This document shows positions 1-5,569 of a stretch of DNA of 5,569 nucleotides, piece after piece (the first letter of the stretch is position 1; every line of letters begins with the position of its first letter). Origin of the DNA: an uncultured Methanosarcinales archaeon. Its GTDB lineage: Archaea > Halobacteriota > Methanosarcinia > Methanotrichales > Methanotrichaceae. The DNA is taken from the NCBI GenBank assembly GCA_937864385.1, contig CALMJN010000274.1:1-5569 (forward strand). The letters run 5' to 3'. The notes below the pieces were generated by a model, which saw nothing but the letters and a program-made list of their open reading frames with translations, made no database searches and was not told where the DNA came from. The position numbers and the translations under genes are program-made.

Positions 1-1225
1 TCTGCTTGACAAAGGGCCTCCCAGCCAATAGCATCCACAGTCCCAGGCAGGCCAGTCCCACCAGGATGTTCATGGCCCCCAGCACCCGCACCGTATCCCC
101 CCAATCCTGGGAGATGACCGCCATTCCCATGCTGCCCATCAGGACCCCAAAGCAGCTCATGAGGGCTACAGCCGAGCCGGTATCCTCCTCCTGCTGCTCC
201 AGCATCAGATTGGCCCCCGGAGTTCTGATGCAGCTGGACATTATGGTAGCCGGAAAGAGGCAGACAGCAAACATCCAGGGCTCCCGGCTGCCGAAAAAGT
301 ACACCAGAAGCCCTCCCGCCGATATGGCGGCAAATCCGGTCATGATGATGGAGCGGCGGGCGAACCTGCGAGAGAGGCGCAGGTACAGAGCCGGGCCGCC
401 GATCATCCCCAGGGCATTGAAGGCGAAATAGAGGCTGTAGAGCTTCTCGCTCAAAGAAAAGCCGTCTATGTAAATATAGGAGGATGAGGCGATATAGGCC
501 ATGCCGGAGAAGCTCAGGAGGGAGAATATGAGCAAGAGGGAGAGAAAGCCGGGATTCTTTGCCACCAGGCCCAGCCGTCCCAGGGACTGCCAGAGGCTCC
601 CGCTGTACCGGCTCTCCAGTGTCTCCTCCAGGGCCAGGCTGCCGGCCAAGGCTAGCAGGCCGATGCCGCCCAAAACCAGGAACACTCCCCGCCAGGAGGT
701 GAAGCCGAGAAGGACAGCGCCGAAGGCGGGAGCGACCATGGGGGATATGAGCACCATGGAGGATACCCAGGCCAGAATCACCTCTCGATTGCGGCTCTCG
801 TAGACGTCCTTGATCATGGCTGTGGCCACGGCGGAGGCGGCACTGGCTCCCACTGCCTGGAGCACCCGGAAGAAGATCAGCTGATTGATGTCCTGAGAGG
901 CGGCGCAGAGGAGTCCAGCCAAAGAATAAATGGAGAGGCCGACCAGCAACACGGGCCTGCGACCGTATTTGTCGCTCCACGGCCCCCAGAAGAGCATTCC
1001 TGCTGCGAAGAATACAAAGAAGAGTATGAGGGTGAGGTTGACCCGCTCCGCTGATGCCCCAAAGTACTGGGCCATGCCGGGGAGAGCAGGAAGATACAGA
1101 TCTGTGGATAGCGGAATGAAGGCGCTGAGAAAGGCGATCAGGCCGATTGTGCCCCTGTCGCCCAGATATCTCTGCTTGGGGCCTTTTCCGGATAGAGCGG
1201 AGCGATTATCGCCTTGTGATCTCAA
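1..1225 (-). CDS. Bcr/CflA-family multidrug efflux transporter (MFS, DHA1), 3' end cut by the window edge
   Basis: This gene encodes a 12-helix major facilitator protein, probably a proton-coupled drug exporter of the inner membrane. The frame was translated by hand: 408 codons are visible and no stop is reached, but the last helix is already complete, so only a short tail is missing. With M1 at the TTG, helix 1 ends in STDLYLPALP (residues 40-49), a hallmark of Bcr/CflA proteins. The loop 2-3 motif A is GPWSDKYGRRP (81-91). Helix 4 carries FRVLQAVGAS (119-128) with the conserved Arg120. Helix 5 carries SPMVAPAFGA (161-170), followed by WRG at 178-180. The start is inferred: the frame is closed upstream by a stop inside isf, there is no ATG before helix 1, and TTG at 1225-1223 has GAGG (1235-1232) six bases upstream. 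It overlaps the isf stop by four bases, suggesting coupled translation. The transported substrate cannot be told from sequence. Confidence 0.85.
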   Translation of the reverse strand, partial: MRSQGDNRSALSGKGPKQRYLGDRGTIGLIAFLSAFIPLSTDLYLPALPGMAQYFGASAERVNLTLILFFVFFAAGMLFWGPWSDKYGRRPVLLVGLSIYSLAGLLCAASQDINQLIFFRVLQAVGASAASAVATAMIKDVYESRNREVILAWVSSMVLISPMVAPAFGAVLLGFTSWRGVFLVLGGIGLLALAGSLALEETLESRYSGSLWQSLGRLGLVAKNPGFLSLLLIFSLLSFSGMAYIASSSYIYIDGFSLSEKLYSLYFAFNALGMIGGPALYLRLSRRFARRSIIMTGFAAISAGGLLVYFFGSREPWMFAVCLFPATIMSSCIRTPGANLMLEQQEEDTGSAVALMSCFGVLMGSMGMAVISQDWGDTVRVLGAMNILVGLACLGLWMLLAGRPFVKQ

Positions 1226-1235
1226 TCTCCGCCTC
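1222..1235 (-). promoter_or_regulatory. Ribosome binding site and TTGA stop/start overlap joining isf to the efflux gene
   Basis: GAGG at 1235-1232 lies six bases before TTG 1225-1223, and the TTG shares bases with the isf stop TGA (1224-1222). Ribosomes finishing isf are positioned to restart here. This site decides the start of the transporter, which has no usable ATG upstream of helix 1. Confidence 0.55.
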
Positions 1236-1809
1236 GAGAGCTGCTTTTCTTCTCCAGCCTCTCCAGCAGATCACACAGCTTGTTGGCGCTGGCCACCACC
1301 GTTCTCCTGCCGATGCGGTCCTCAGCGGCAGGCCGCACAGCAATCCCCCCGAAGTGGGCATCGTCTCCCACCACAATCATCCCGTGAATGTGCATCCATG
1401 CCTGGATCGCCTCCAGGGTCTTCTCCTGGCCGCCGTTGCGCGATCCTCCCACGCTGATGGCAGAGCCAACCTTGCCCTTGAGCCGGAAGTTCTGCCGGCG
1501 CAGGGGAATGGTCCGGTCCAGAACAGCCTTGAGCTGGCCGGTCATTCCTCCGAAGTAGACTGGCGAGGCGACGATTATGCCGTCAGCTTTTTCCAGAGAG
1601 GAGAGGATTCCCTTCATATCATCCTCTTTGGGGCAGGGCCTTCCCTTGCTGCAGTCGCCGCAGTCGCTGCAATAGTCCGCTTTCAGTTCAGATAAAAGCA
1701 GCCTCTCCGTCTCAAAGCCCCTCTCCCCGGCCACGGCCAGAGCCTCATTCAGGAGAAACTCGGAATTTCCCGCCTTGCGTGGGCTGCCGCATATCCCGAC
1801 CACCATCAT
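1222..1809 (-). CDS. isf: Iron-sulfur flavoprotein (Isf), flavodoxin-like NAD(P)H/FMN reductase family
   Basis: This is a cytoplasmic electron-transfer protein of about 195 residues, close to the size of characterised Methanosarcina Isf. The family binds FMN and one 4Fe-4S cluster; the M. thermophila protein was first seen as an electron carrier in acetate metabolism and later reported to reduce O2 and H2O2. Numbered from ATG 1809, the FMN phosphate loop is GSPRKAGNS (8-16). The compact cluster motif CSDCGDCSKGRPC gives Cys47, Cys50, Cys53 and Cys59 (CX2CX2CX5C), and PVYFGG (83-88) is the second flavin loop. All key residues are present. A GTG at 1821 would add four residues, but GGTGA at 1822-1818 is a plausible ribosome binding site for ATG 1809, and the likely transcription start falls near 1822, so ATG 1809 (or 1806) is preferred. 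The gene has its own apparent promoter and is coupled to the efflux gene behind it. A plain NADPH-dependent FMN reductase is less likely given the cysteines. Confidence 0.87.
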   Translation of the reverse strand: MMVVGICGSPRKAGNSEFLLNEALAVAGERGFETERLLLSELKADYCSDCGDCSKGRPCPKEDDMKGILSSLEKADGIIVASPVYFGGMTGQLKAVLDRTIPLRRQNFRLKGKVGSAISVGGSRNGGQEKTLEAIQAWMHIHGMIVVGDDAHFGGIAVRPAAEDRIGRRTVVASANKLCDLLERLEKKSSSRGGD

Positions 1810-1841
1810 CTTCTCTTTCACCCCTGCTTGCCACTGGCAGG

Positions 1842-1858
1842 AACAAAATATAATTGTT
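1842..1858 (-). promoter_or_regulatory. Probable archaeal TATA promoter of isf, overlapped by a palindrome
   Basis: Read on the minus strand, TTATATTT (1853-1846) stands in an AT-rich island within GC-rich sequence and resembles an archaeal TATA box; the A-rich bases just before it could serve as a BRE. The expected start, about 25 bases on, falls near 1822, which leaves a leader of roughly 13 bases carrying GGTGA before ATG 1809. The same bases form an inverted repeat, AACAA (1842-1846) and TTGTT (1854-1858) around a 7-base AT centre, which could be an operator for a repressor that blocks TBP. The promoter is moderately likely; the operator role is speculative. Confidence 0.42.
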
Positions 1859-1906
1859 TTGGAGCTGTGCGGTAAGGATGCAGCATTGCTCCGGATGCGG
1901 CCTCTT

Positions 1907-1968
1907 CCTGAGACCCCTCCTTAGGGACAGGCCTAGCCTTCCGGAGCTGATGCCTCCATATGGGCCTG
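1907..1968 (-). other. Nested inverted repeats in the serA-isf gap (possible 3' end structure)
   Basis: CAGGCC (1928-1933) and GGCCTG (1963-1968) are perfect inverted arms, and inside them GGAG (1943-1946) can pair with CTCC (1954-1957). The structure would begin about 10 bases after the serA stop. An alternative hairpin uses CCTG (1907-1910) with CAGG (1928-1931) plus CCC (1914-1916) with GGG (1924-1926); the two share bases and cannot form together. No clear U-tract follows on the transcribed strand, so it is not a standard terminator. It might be an RNA 3' end structure, or chance in GC-rich DNA. Confidence 0.22.
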
Positions 1969-1977
1969 GTATTTTCT

Positions 1978-3552
1978 CTATAGCTCCACCATCTTGGCGC
2001 TGACGACGCCCGGCACCTCTTTCAGCCTCTTCATGATCTCATCGGAAGCCATGTGGTCCACGCTCAAGACCATGAGCTGGGGCTTGCCTTCCGCTATGCG
2101 GCCCACATGCATTCCGCCGATGTTGATCTTTCCCTCGCCCAAAACCACGCAGCAGGGGCCGATGATATTGGGCCGGTCCTCGATGATGGCCACCACCATA
2201 TCTCCCTCGGAGGGGATATAGGTATGATACTCGTTGAGCTGGATGATGCGCTTCTCCTTGCCGGAGACAGTGCCCTGCAGGACGGTGCTCTTGCCACTCT
2301 TGCTCAGCTTGAGGGTGATGGCATTGCTGTATCCATTGGCCGATTCCGTCTTGCTCTCCATGAGCTTGAGCCCCATCTCCTTGAGGGTCCTCTGGGCATT
2401 GACGAAATTTACGCTGCCGTCTCCCATGACGCAGCCGAGCAGGCCGATTATGGCGGAGATGCTCACCGGCCTGGTGTCCTTCTCCGCCAGGCTCCCGCTG
2501 TAAGTCAGCTCCAGGCTCTCAAAGCCGGAGCCAACCAGCTGCCCGGCTAAAGAGCCCATCCTCTCCGCCAGGCTCATGAAGGGCTCCATCACCGCCAAAG
2601 TTTCCGGGGAGATGGCAGGCATGTTGATGGCATTGGTGGGCAGACCTCCCCTGGCTATGGCCAGGATCTGGTCCGCCACGGCCAGGGCCACATTGACCTG
2701 GGCTTCAGCAGTTGATGCGCCCAGGTGAGGGGTGACGATGATCTTATCCTGCTCCAGCATAGGATTTCCGGTGGGAGGCTCCTTGGTAAAGACATCCACA
2801 GCCGCTCCAGCTACTGTTCCCTCTGCCACGGCTTTTGCTAGTGCCGCCTCATTGATAATCCCGCCCCGGGCGCAGTTGACGATCCGGACACCGGGCCTCA
2901 TGATCTTGAACTCGTCCTCATCGATGAGATTTCTGGTCTCATTGGTCAGCGGCGTGTGCACGGTGATGAAGTCGCCCCCCCGCAGCACGCTATCCAGGTC
3001 GGCCAGGGTGATGCCCATCTGCTGGGCCCTCTCCTCGGTTACAAAAGGATCATAAGCCAGAATCTGCATGCCGAAAGACTTCATGCGTGCCGCAACCTCG
3101 GCTCCCACCCGGCCCAGTCCCACCACGCCCAGGGTCTTGTTGAAGAACTCCACACCGGTGTACTTCTTGCGGTTCCACTCCCCTTTATGCAGAGCAGAGT
3201 TGGCCTGGGGGATATTTCTGGCCAGGGCCAGCATCATGGCGATTGTATGCTCGGCGGCGGAGATGGTGTTTCCTCCCGGGGTATTGAGGACTATGATTCC
3301 CTTTTTGGTGGCCGCCTCCACATCAACGTTGTCTATTCCCACTCCCGCCCTGCCAATGACCTTGAGCCGCTCTGCGGCTTTGATAACATCGGCGGTGACC
3401 TTGGTCCCGCTGCGTATGACCAGGGCATCGTAATCCTTTATCTTTTCAATGAGCTCCTCCGGAGAGAGGTTGGTGATGACATCAACCTCTGCTCCCGACT
3501 GTAGCCTCTTCACGCCTTCTTCGGCGAGTGGATCGCTGACAAGAACCTTCAT
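1978..3552 (-). CDS. serA: D-3-phosphoglycerate dehydrogenase, long form with ASB and ACT domains
   Basis: SerA oxidises 3-phosphoglycerate to 3-phosphohydroxypyruvate with NAD+, the first step of the phosphorylated serine pathway, in the cytoplasm. The protein is 524 residues, typical for the long type. Residues 1-315 or so are the 2-hydroxyacid dehydrogenase core: the Rossmann loop is GLGRVG (145-150) with the NAD-ribose-binding Asp168, and the catalytic residues are Arg229 (in NCARGG), Glu258 (in FTKEPP) and His276 (in TPHLGAS). An allosteric substrate-binding domain spans about 320-450, and an ACT domain fills about 452-524 (EDRPNIIGPC, then GKINIGGMHVGR), which in this family senses serine for feedback inhibition. 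The start is ATG 3552, which has AGGA (3562-3559) six bases upstream and gives the family N-terminus MKVLVSDP; ATG 3558 lies directly against that site and is less likely. No other serine pathway gene is adjacent. No defects are seen. Confidence 0.97.
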   Translation of the reverse strand: MKVLVSDPLAEEGVKRLQSGAEVDVITNLSPEELIEKIKDYDALVIRSGTKVTADVIKAAERLKVIGRAGVGIDNVDVEAATKKGIIVLNTPGGNTISAAEHTIAMMLALARNIPQANSALHKGEWNRKKYTGVEFFNKTLGVVGLGRVGAEVAARMKSFGMQILAYDPFVTEERAQQMGITLADLDSVLRGGDFITVHTPLTNETRNLIDEDEFKIMRPGVRIVNCARGGIINEAALAKAVAEGTVAGAAVDVFTKEPPTGNPMLEQDKIIVTPHLGASTAEAQVNVALAVADQILAIARGGLPTNAINMPAISPETLAVMEPFMSLAERMGSLAGQLVGSGFESLELTYSGSLAEKDTRPVSISAIIGLLGCVMGDGSVNFVNAQRTLKEMGLKLMESKTESANGYSNAITLKLSKSGKSTVLQGTVSGKEKRIIQLNEYHTYIPSEGDMVVAIIEDRPNIIGPCCVVLGEGKINIGGMHVGRIAEGKPQLMVLSVDHMASDEIMKRLKEVPGVVSAKMVEL

Positions 3553-3558
3553 AAGCAT

Positions 3559-3562
3559 TCCT
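3559..3562 (-). promoter_or_regulatory. Ribosome binding site of serA that decides the start
   Basis: AGGA ends six bases before ATG 3552 but touches ATG 3558 with no spacer. The spacing favours the inner ATG and removes two residues from the longest reading frame. Confidence 0.55.
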
Positions 3563-3587
3563 ATGTCAGTTTTGAAGCCCTACAAGG

Positions 3588-3601
3588 ATTTGATTCTTTC
3601 G
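3588..3601 (-). promoter_or_regulatory. Weak candidate promoter of serA
   Basis: On the minus strand, CGAAAGAATCAAAT is the best purine and AT-rich element in the 146-base gap between atpG and serA, and could act as BRE plus a poor TATA box. Transcription would start near 3568, leaving a leader of about 16 bases that holds the AGGA site. A CT-rich stretch lies just upstream (about 3601-3616). The match to a TATA consensus is poor. Rightward (promoter-distal) genes being an ATPase operon makes a separate serA promoter plausible, but read-through from atpG is also possible. Confidence 0.22.
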
Positions 3602-3698
3602 AGAGAAGAGAGAGTTGGTGAGGCGCAGACCGGACGGGCGGATTACCGACAAATCTGAGACAAAAGAGTACTCATAACCGGAGAACCATGGAAGAAAT

Positions 3699-4583
3699 CT
3701 ATTCCGAGGAGATGGCCTCGTATCCGGTGAGTATGTCCAGAAGCTCGGAGGATATGGCTTCCTGGCGTTGCTTTCGATATCTGGACATAAGAGCGTTCAG
3801 GTGCTCCTCTATGTTCCTTTCTGCCGCCTGCATGGACGAAAGCCGGCTGAAGTTCTCGCTGGCCAGAGACTCTGCGAACGCCCGGTAGAGGGAGAAGAAT
3901 AGATGCTCTCGGAGCAGGGAGGAGAAGAGCTGATCCGCCTGCATGGAATAGGTGGGCAAAGAATTGGATACCCACTTCTTCCGGGCCAGGCCCGCCAGCC
4001 ATCCGGCGTCTACGGGAAAGAGATAGGCCATTCGAGGGAAAAATTCTCCCCCTCTGCCGGGCAGTGGCCGGTTGTAGAAGAGAACTATCGAGCTGACATC
4101 GCTCTGCAGTCTCCACTGATCGATCCTGGCCAGCACTCCCGCCATGACCTCAGAGATCCCCAGAAAATCGCCGGAAAAGGAGAAGTGGGCCTCCACCGGC
4201 TGGCCCGCCTCCTGGAGACGATTATAGGCCCGCCTCCCCACGGCCACAACCTTCCGCTCTTCGTGCTCTATCTCCGCCAGCCGGTCCAATGCATATCTGA
4301 CAACGATCTCATTGAACCTGCCGCACAATCCCTGCTCCGAGCCGAAGACCACTGCGCCCAGACGTCTCCTTTCATCCTCAGGCCTGGATGCCAGAAATCC
4401 CTTGTTGTTCTGCAGCACAATTTGCAGGCCCAGCTCAATGGTTTTATTATATTCATTGAGGGAGCGCATCGACTCCTCGCAGACCATGATGTTTGCGGAA
4501 GCCATGGCCTTCATGATCCTGACCACCGACTGAAGCTGCAGTGCATTGATGATCCGCCGTCTCTCTCTCTCCAGCTCGGCCAT
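3699..4583 (-). CDS. atpG: F-type (N-ATPase-like) ATP synthase gamma subunit
   Basis: Gamma is the central rotor stalk that couples rotation of the membrane c-ring to the alpha/beta catalytic hexamer. The protein has 294 residues, a normal length. The N-terminal helix (about 1-55) contains IVRIMKAM-like sequence (VVRIMKAMASANI), replacing the usual ITKAM core. The Rossmann-like middle contains FGSEQGLCGRFNE, the counterpart of the canonical DRGLCGGLN signature. The C-terminal helix ends ASENFSRLSSMQAAERNI, then YRKQRQEAISSELLDILTG, matching the conserved end of gamma. These variants, from memory of the family, fit the N-ATPase branch better than ordinary bacterial gamma. The start is ATG 4583 with GGAGGA (4594-4589) five bases upstream; a TTG at 4604 would overlap atpA and lacks such a site. 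It follows atpA by 10 bases and is the last gene of the operon, with no beta or epsilon behind it. Confidence 0.93.
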   Translation of the reverse strand: MAELERERRRIINALQLQSVVRIMKAMASANIMVCEESMRSLNEYNKTIELGLQIVLQNNKGFLASRPEDERRRLGAVVFGSEQGLCGRFNEIVVRYALDRLAEIEHEERKVVAVGRRAYNRLQEAGQPVEAHFSFSGDFLGISEVMAGVLARIDQWRLQSDVSSIVLFYNRPLPGRGGEFFPRMAYLFPVDAGWLAGLARKKWVSNSLPTYSMQADQLFSSLLREHLFFSLYRAFAESLASENFSRLSSMQAAERNIEEHLNALMSRYRKQRQEAISSELLDILTGYEAISSE

Positions 4584-4588
4584 TGCAG

Positions 4589-4594
4589 TCCTCC
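4589..4594 (-). promoter_or_regulatory. Strong ribosome binding site of atpG
   Basis: GGAGGA overlaps the last base of the atpA TAG stop (4596-4594) and ends five bases before ATG 4583. It is the best ribosome binding site in the window and fixes the atpG start, ruling out the upstream TTG at 4604. The arrangement suggests coupled translation of alpha and gamma. Confidence 0.8.
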
Positions 4595-5569
4595 TATTTC
4601 TCAAAAAGTGCGGCCATGGTCTTGAGGATCAGCTCCCGGTCATAAGAACTCAGCCCGTGGCCCGAGGCAATGGACTCATAAAGTCCGGCCAGCTTCTCCC
4701 GAACAGCTCTGGCCATGACAATCTTTGCCGGAGCGATCTCCTGAAGACCGAGCCGGTCCAGGACTCCTTCAGTAGCTGCCAGAAGAATCGCTATCTGCTC
4801 TGGTGCAGGCATGGGATCGAACTGAGACTGCTTCAAGACCTCACGAATTCGCCGCCCCCGCTCTATGCTCTTCATAGTCTCCTCATCCAGCTTGGTGCCG
4901 AATCTGGTATAGACCTCCAGTTCCTCAAATTGAGAGTACGCCAGGCGCAGAGCCCCGGCAACCGCGGCATAGGCAGGAAGCTGGCTCTTTCCCCCCACTC
5001 TTGACACAGACTGGCCTACATCAACCGCAGGCAAAATTCCCTTTCTGAAGAGCTTGGGAGAGAGGTAGATCTGGCCGTCGGTGATGGAGATGAGATTGGT
5101 GGGAATGTAGGCGGAGATGTCCTGGGCCTGGGTCTCGATGATGGGCAGAGCAGTGAGAGAGCCGCCGCTGCGATACCGGGTGGCCCTTTCCAGGAGCCGG
5201 GAATGGACATAAAATATGTCGCCGGGAAAAGCCTCCCGGCCCGGAGGACGGCGGAGCAGCAATGACAGTTCCCGATAAGCGCGGGCATGCCTGGTCAGAT
5301 CATCGTAGACGATCAGAACATCGAGCCCCTTTTCGACGAAAAACTCCGCCATAGAGGTTGCAGCATAAGGGGCTATGAAATTCATGGCCGGGGGGGCTTC
5401 TCCTGTGGATGCAACTATGATGCAATTCTCCAGAGAATCATTCTGGCGAAGACTGGCCGCAACCTGGGCCACCTCTGACTTCTCCTGGCCTATGGAACAA
5501 TAGACGCAGATCACATCTTTGTCTTTCTGATTGATTATGGCATCAATGGCCATGGCCGTCTTGCCGGTT
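4594..5569 (-). CDS. atpA: F-type (N-ATPase-like) ATP synthase alpha subunit, C-terminal part; 5' end outside the window
   Basis: Alpha forms the non-catalytic nucleotide-binding positions of the F1 hexamer and supplies an arginine to the catalytic site on beta. About 324 residues are visible. The frame continues past the first internal Met to the window edge, where it reads TGKTAMAID, the end of the Walker A loop, so the true start lies outside. Numbering from that Thr, Walker B is LDVLIVYDD (82-90), followed by [15 protein letters not shown] and [20 protein letters not shown] and [11 protein letters not shown] come next, and SVSRVGG (187-193) holds the arginine finger Arg190, corresponding to E. 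coli alpha Arg376. The loop before SLTALP is short (RYRSGG) compared with E. coli alpha, which I recall having roughly 14 more residues there. The C-terminal helical domain is complete and ends in ALFEK. The gene directly precedes atpG. Beta-type subunits are excluded by the SVSRVGG and PIIETQ motifs; archaeal A-type A and B subunits differ throughout. Confidence 0.96.
   Translation of the reverse strand, partial: TGKTAMAIDAIINQKDKDVICVYCSIGQEKSEVAQVAASLRQNDSLENCIIVASTGEAPPAMNFIAPYAATSMAEFFVEKGLDVLIVYDDLTRHARAYRELSLLLRRPPGREAFPGDIFYVHSRLLERATRYRSGGSLTALPIIETQAQDISAYIPTNLISITDGQIYLSPKLFRKGILPAVDVGQSVSRVGGKSQLPAYAAVAGALRLAYSQFEELEVYTRFGTKLDEETMKSIERGRRIREVLKQSQFDPMPAPEQIAILLAATEGVLDRLGLQEIAPAKIVMARAVREKLAGLYESIASGHGLSSYDRELILKTMAALFEK

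Noticed and set aside
6..1695. Long plus-strand open frames opposite the transporter and isf (for example 6-431, 501-803, 930-1457, 1147-1695).
   Set aside because: They are antisense shadows. Their products are rich in Arg, Pro and Ser with no domain, while the minus strand gives recognisable families over the same bases.
1877..1899. GGATGC direct repeat in the serA-isf gap.
   Set aside because: Only two 6-base copies, with no further units or flanking structure, so not a meaningful repeat.
1994..3658. Plus-strand open frames opposite serA.
   Set aside because: serA is complete and fully conserved on the minus strand; the antisense frames show no motifs or ribosome binding sites.
3666..3673. 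GAGTACTC palindrome followed by TTTT on the minus strand, considered as an atpG terminator.
   Set aside because: It has no loop and only a short T run; an 8-base palindrome is expected by chance. Termination after atpG remains unplaced.
3699..3770. EAISSE occurs twice at the end of gamma, suggesting a duplication.
   Set aside because: The canonical gamma C-terminus has a similar pattern (AITQEISEI then GGAEAL as recalled), and the codons of the two copies differ, so a recent duplication is unlikely.
3643..4116. A 157-residue minus-strand frame overlapping atpG.
   Set aside because: It lies in another frame of the well-conserved gamma gene and its product shows no recognisable motif.
4556..4575. 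CT/GA dinucleotide run near the start of atpG.
   Set aside because: It encodes the charged Glu-Arg start of the gamma N-terminal helix and needs no other explanation.
3903..4625. A 240-residue plus-strand frame opposite atpG.
   Set aside because: It is a shadow of gamma; composition is low in structure signals and no homology is recognised.

Overview
The window looks like a piece of an anaerobic archaeal chromosome, most likely a methanogen of the Methanosarcinales type. This is inferred from three things: an iron-sulfur flavoprotein with the compact four-cysteine motif first described in Methanosarcina, a long SerA that resembles methanogen SerA proteins as I recall them, and the tail of an F-type ATPase operon of the kind called N-ATPase, which is known from some Methanosarcina species as a second ATPase. 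Base composition is fairly GC-rich by eye (mid to high 50s percent), which would be high for Methanosarcina itself and would suit a Methanothrix-like or uncultured relative. An anaerobic bacterium is not excluded.

All five genes lie on the minus strand, so the window is read from right to left. At the right edge is the 3' part of atpA (ATPase alpha subunit), entered inside the Walker A loop. It is followed after 10 bases by a complete atpG (gamma subunit) with a strong ribosome binding site overlapping the atpA stop. No delta, beta or epsilon gene follows gamma. The operon ends there and a 146-base gap leads to serA. This alpha-gamma-end order is what N-ATPase operons show and is not the usual bacterial order, where beta and epsilon follow gamma.

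serA encodes a complete 524-residue D-3-phosphoglycerate dehydrogenase with catalytic, allosteric substrate-binding and ACT domains. A 168-base gap follows, with a nested inverted repeat just after serA and an AT-rich TATA-like promoter with an overlapping palindrome in front of the next gene. Then comes an iron-sulfur flavoprotein gene (Isf family). Its stop codon overlaps, as TTGA, the probable TTG start of a Bcr/CflA-type drug efflux transporter gene that runs off the left edge just before its stop. The last two genes appear to form a translationally coupled pair.

Functionally the window joins three units: ion-coupled ATP synthesis or hydrolysis (atpA, atpG), serine biosynthesis (serA), and a possible redox-stress or detoxification pair (isf plus efflux pump). 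I see no RNA genes, CRISPR arrays, insertion sequences or origins.
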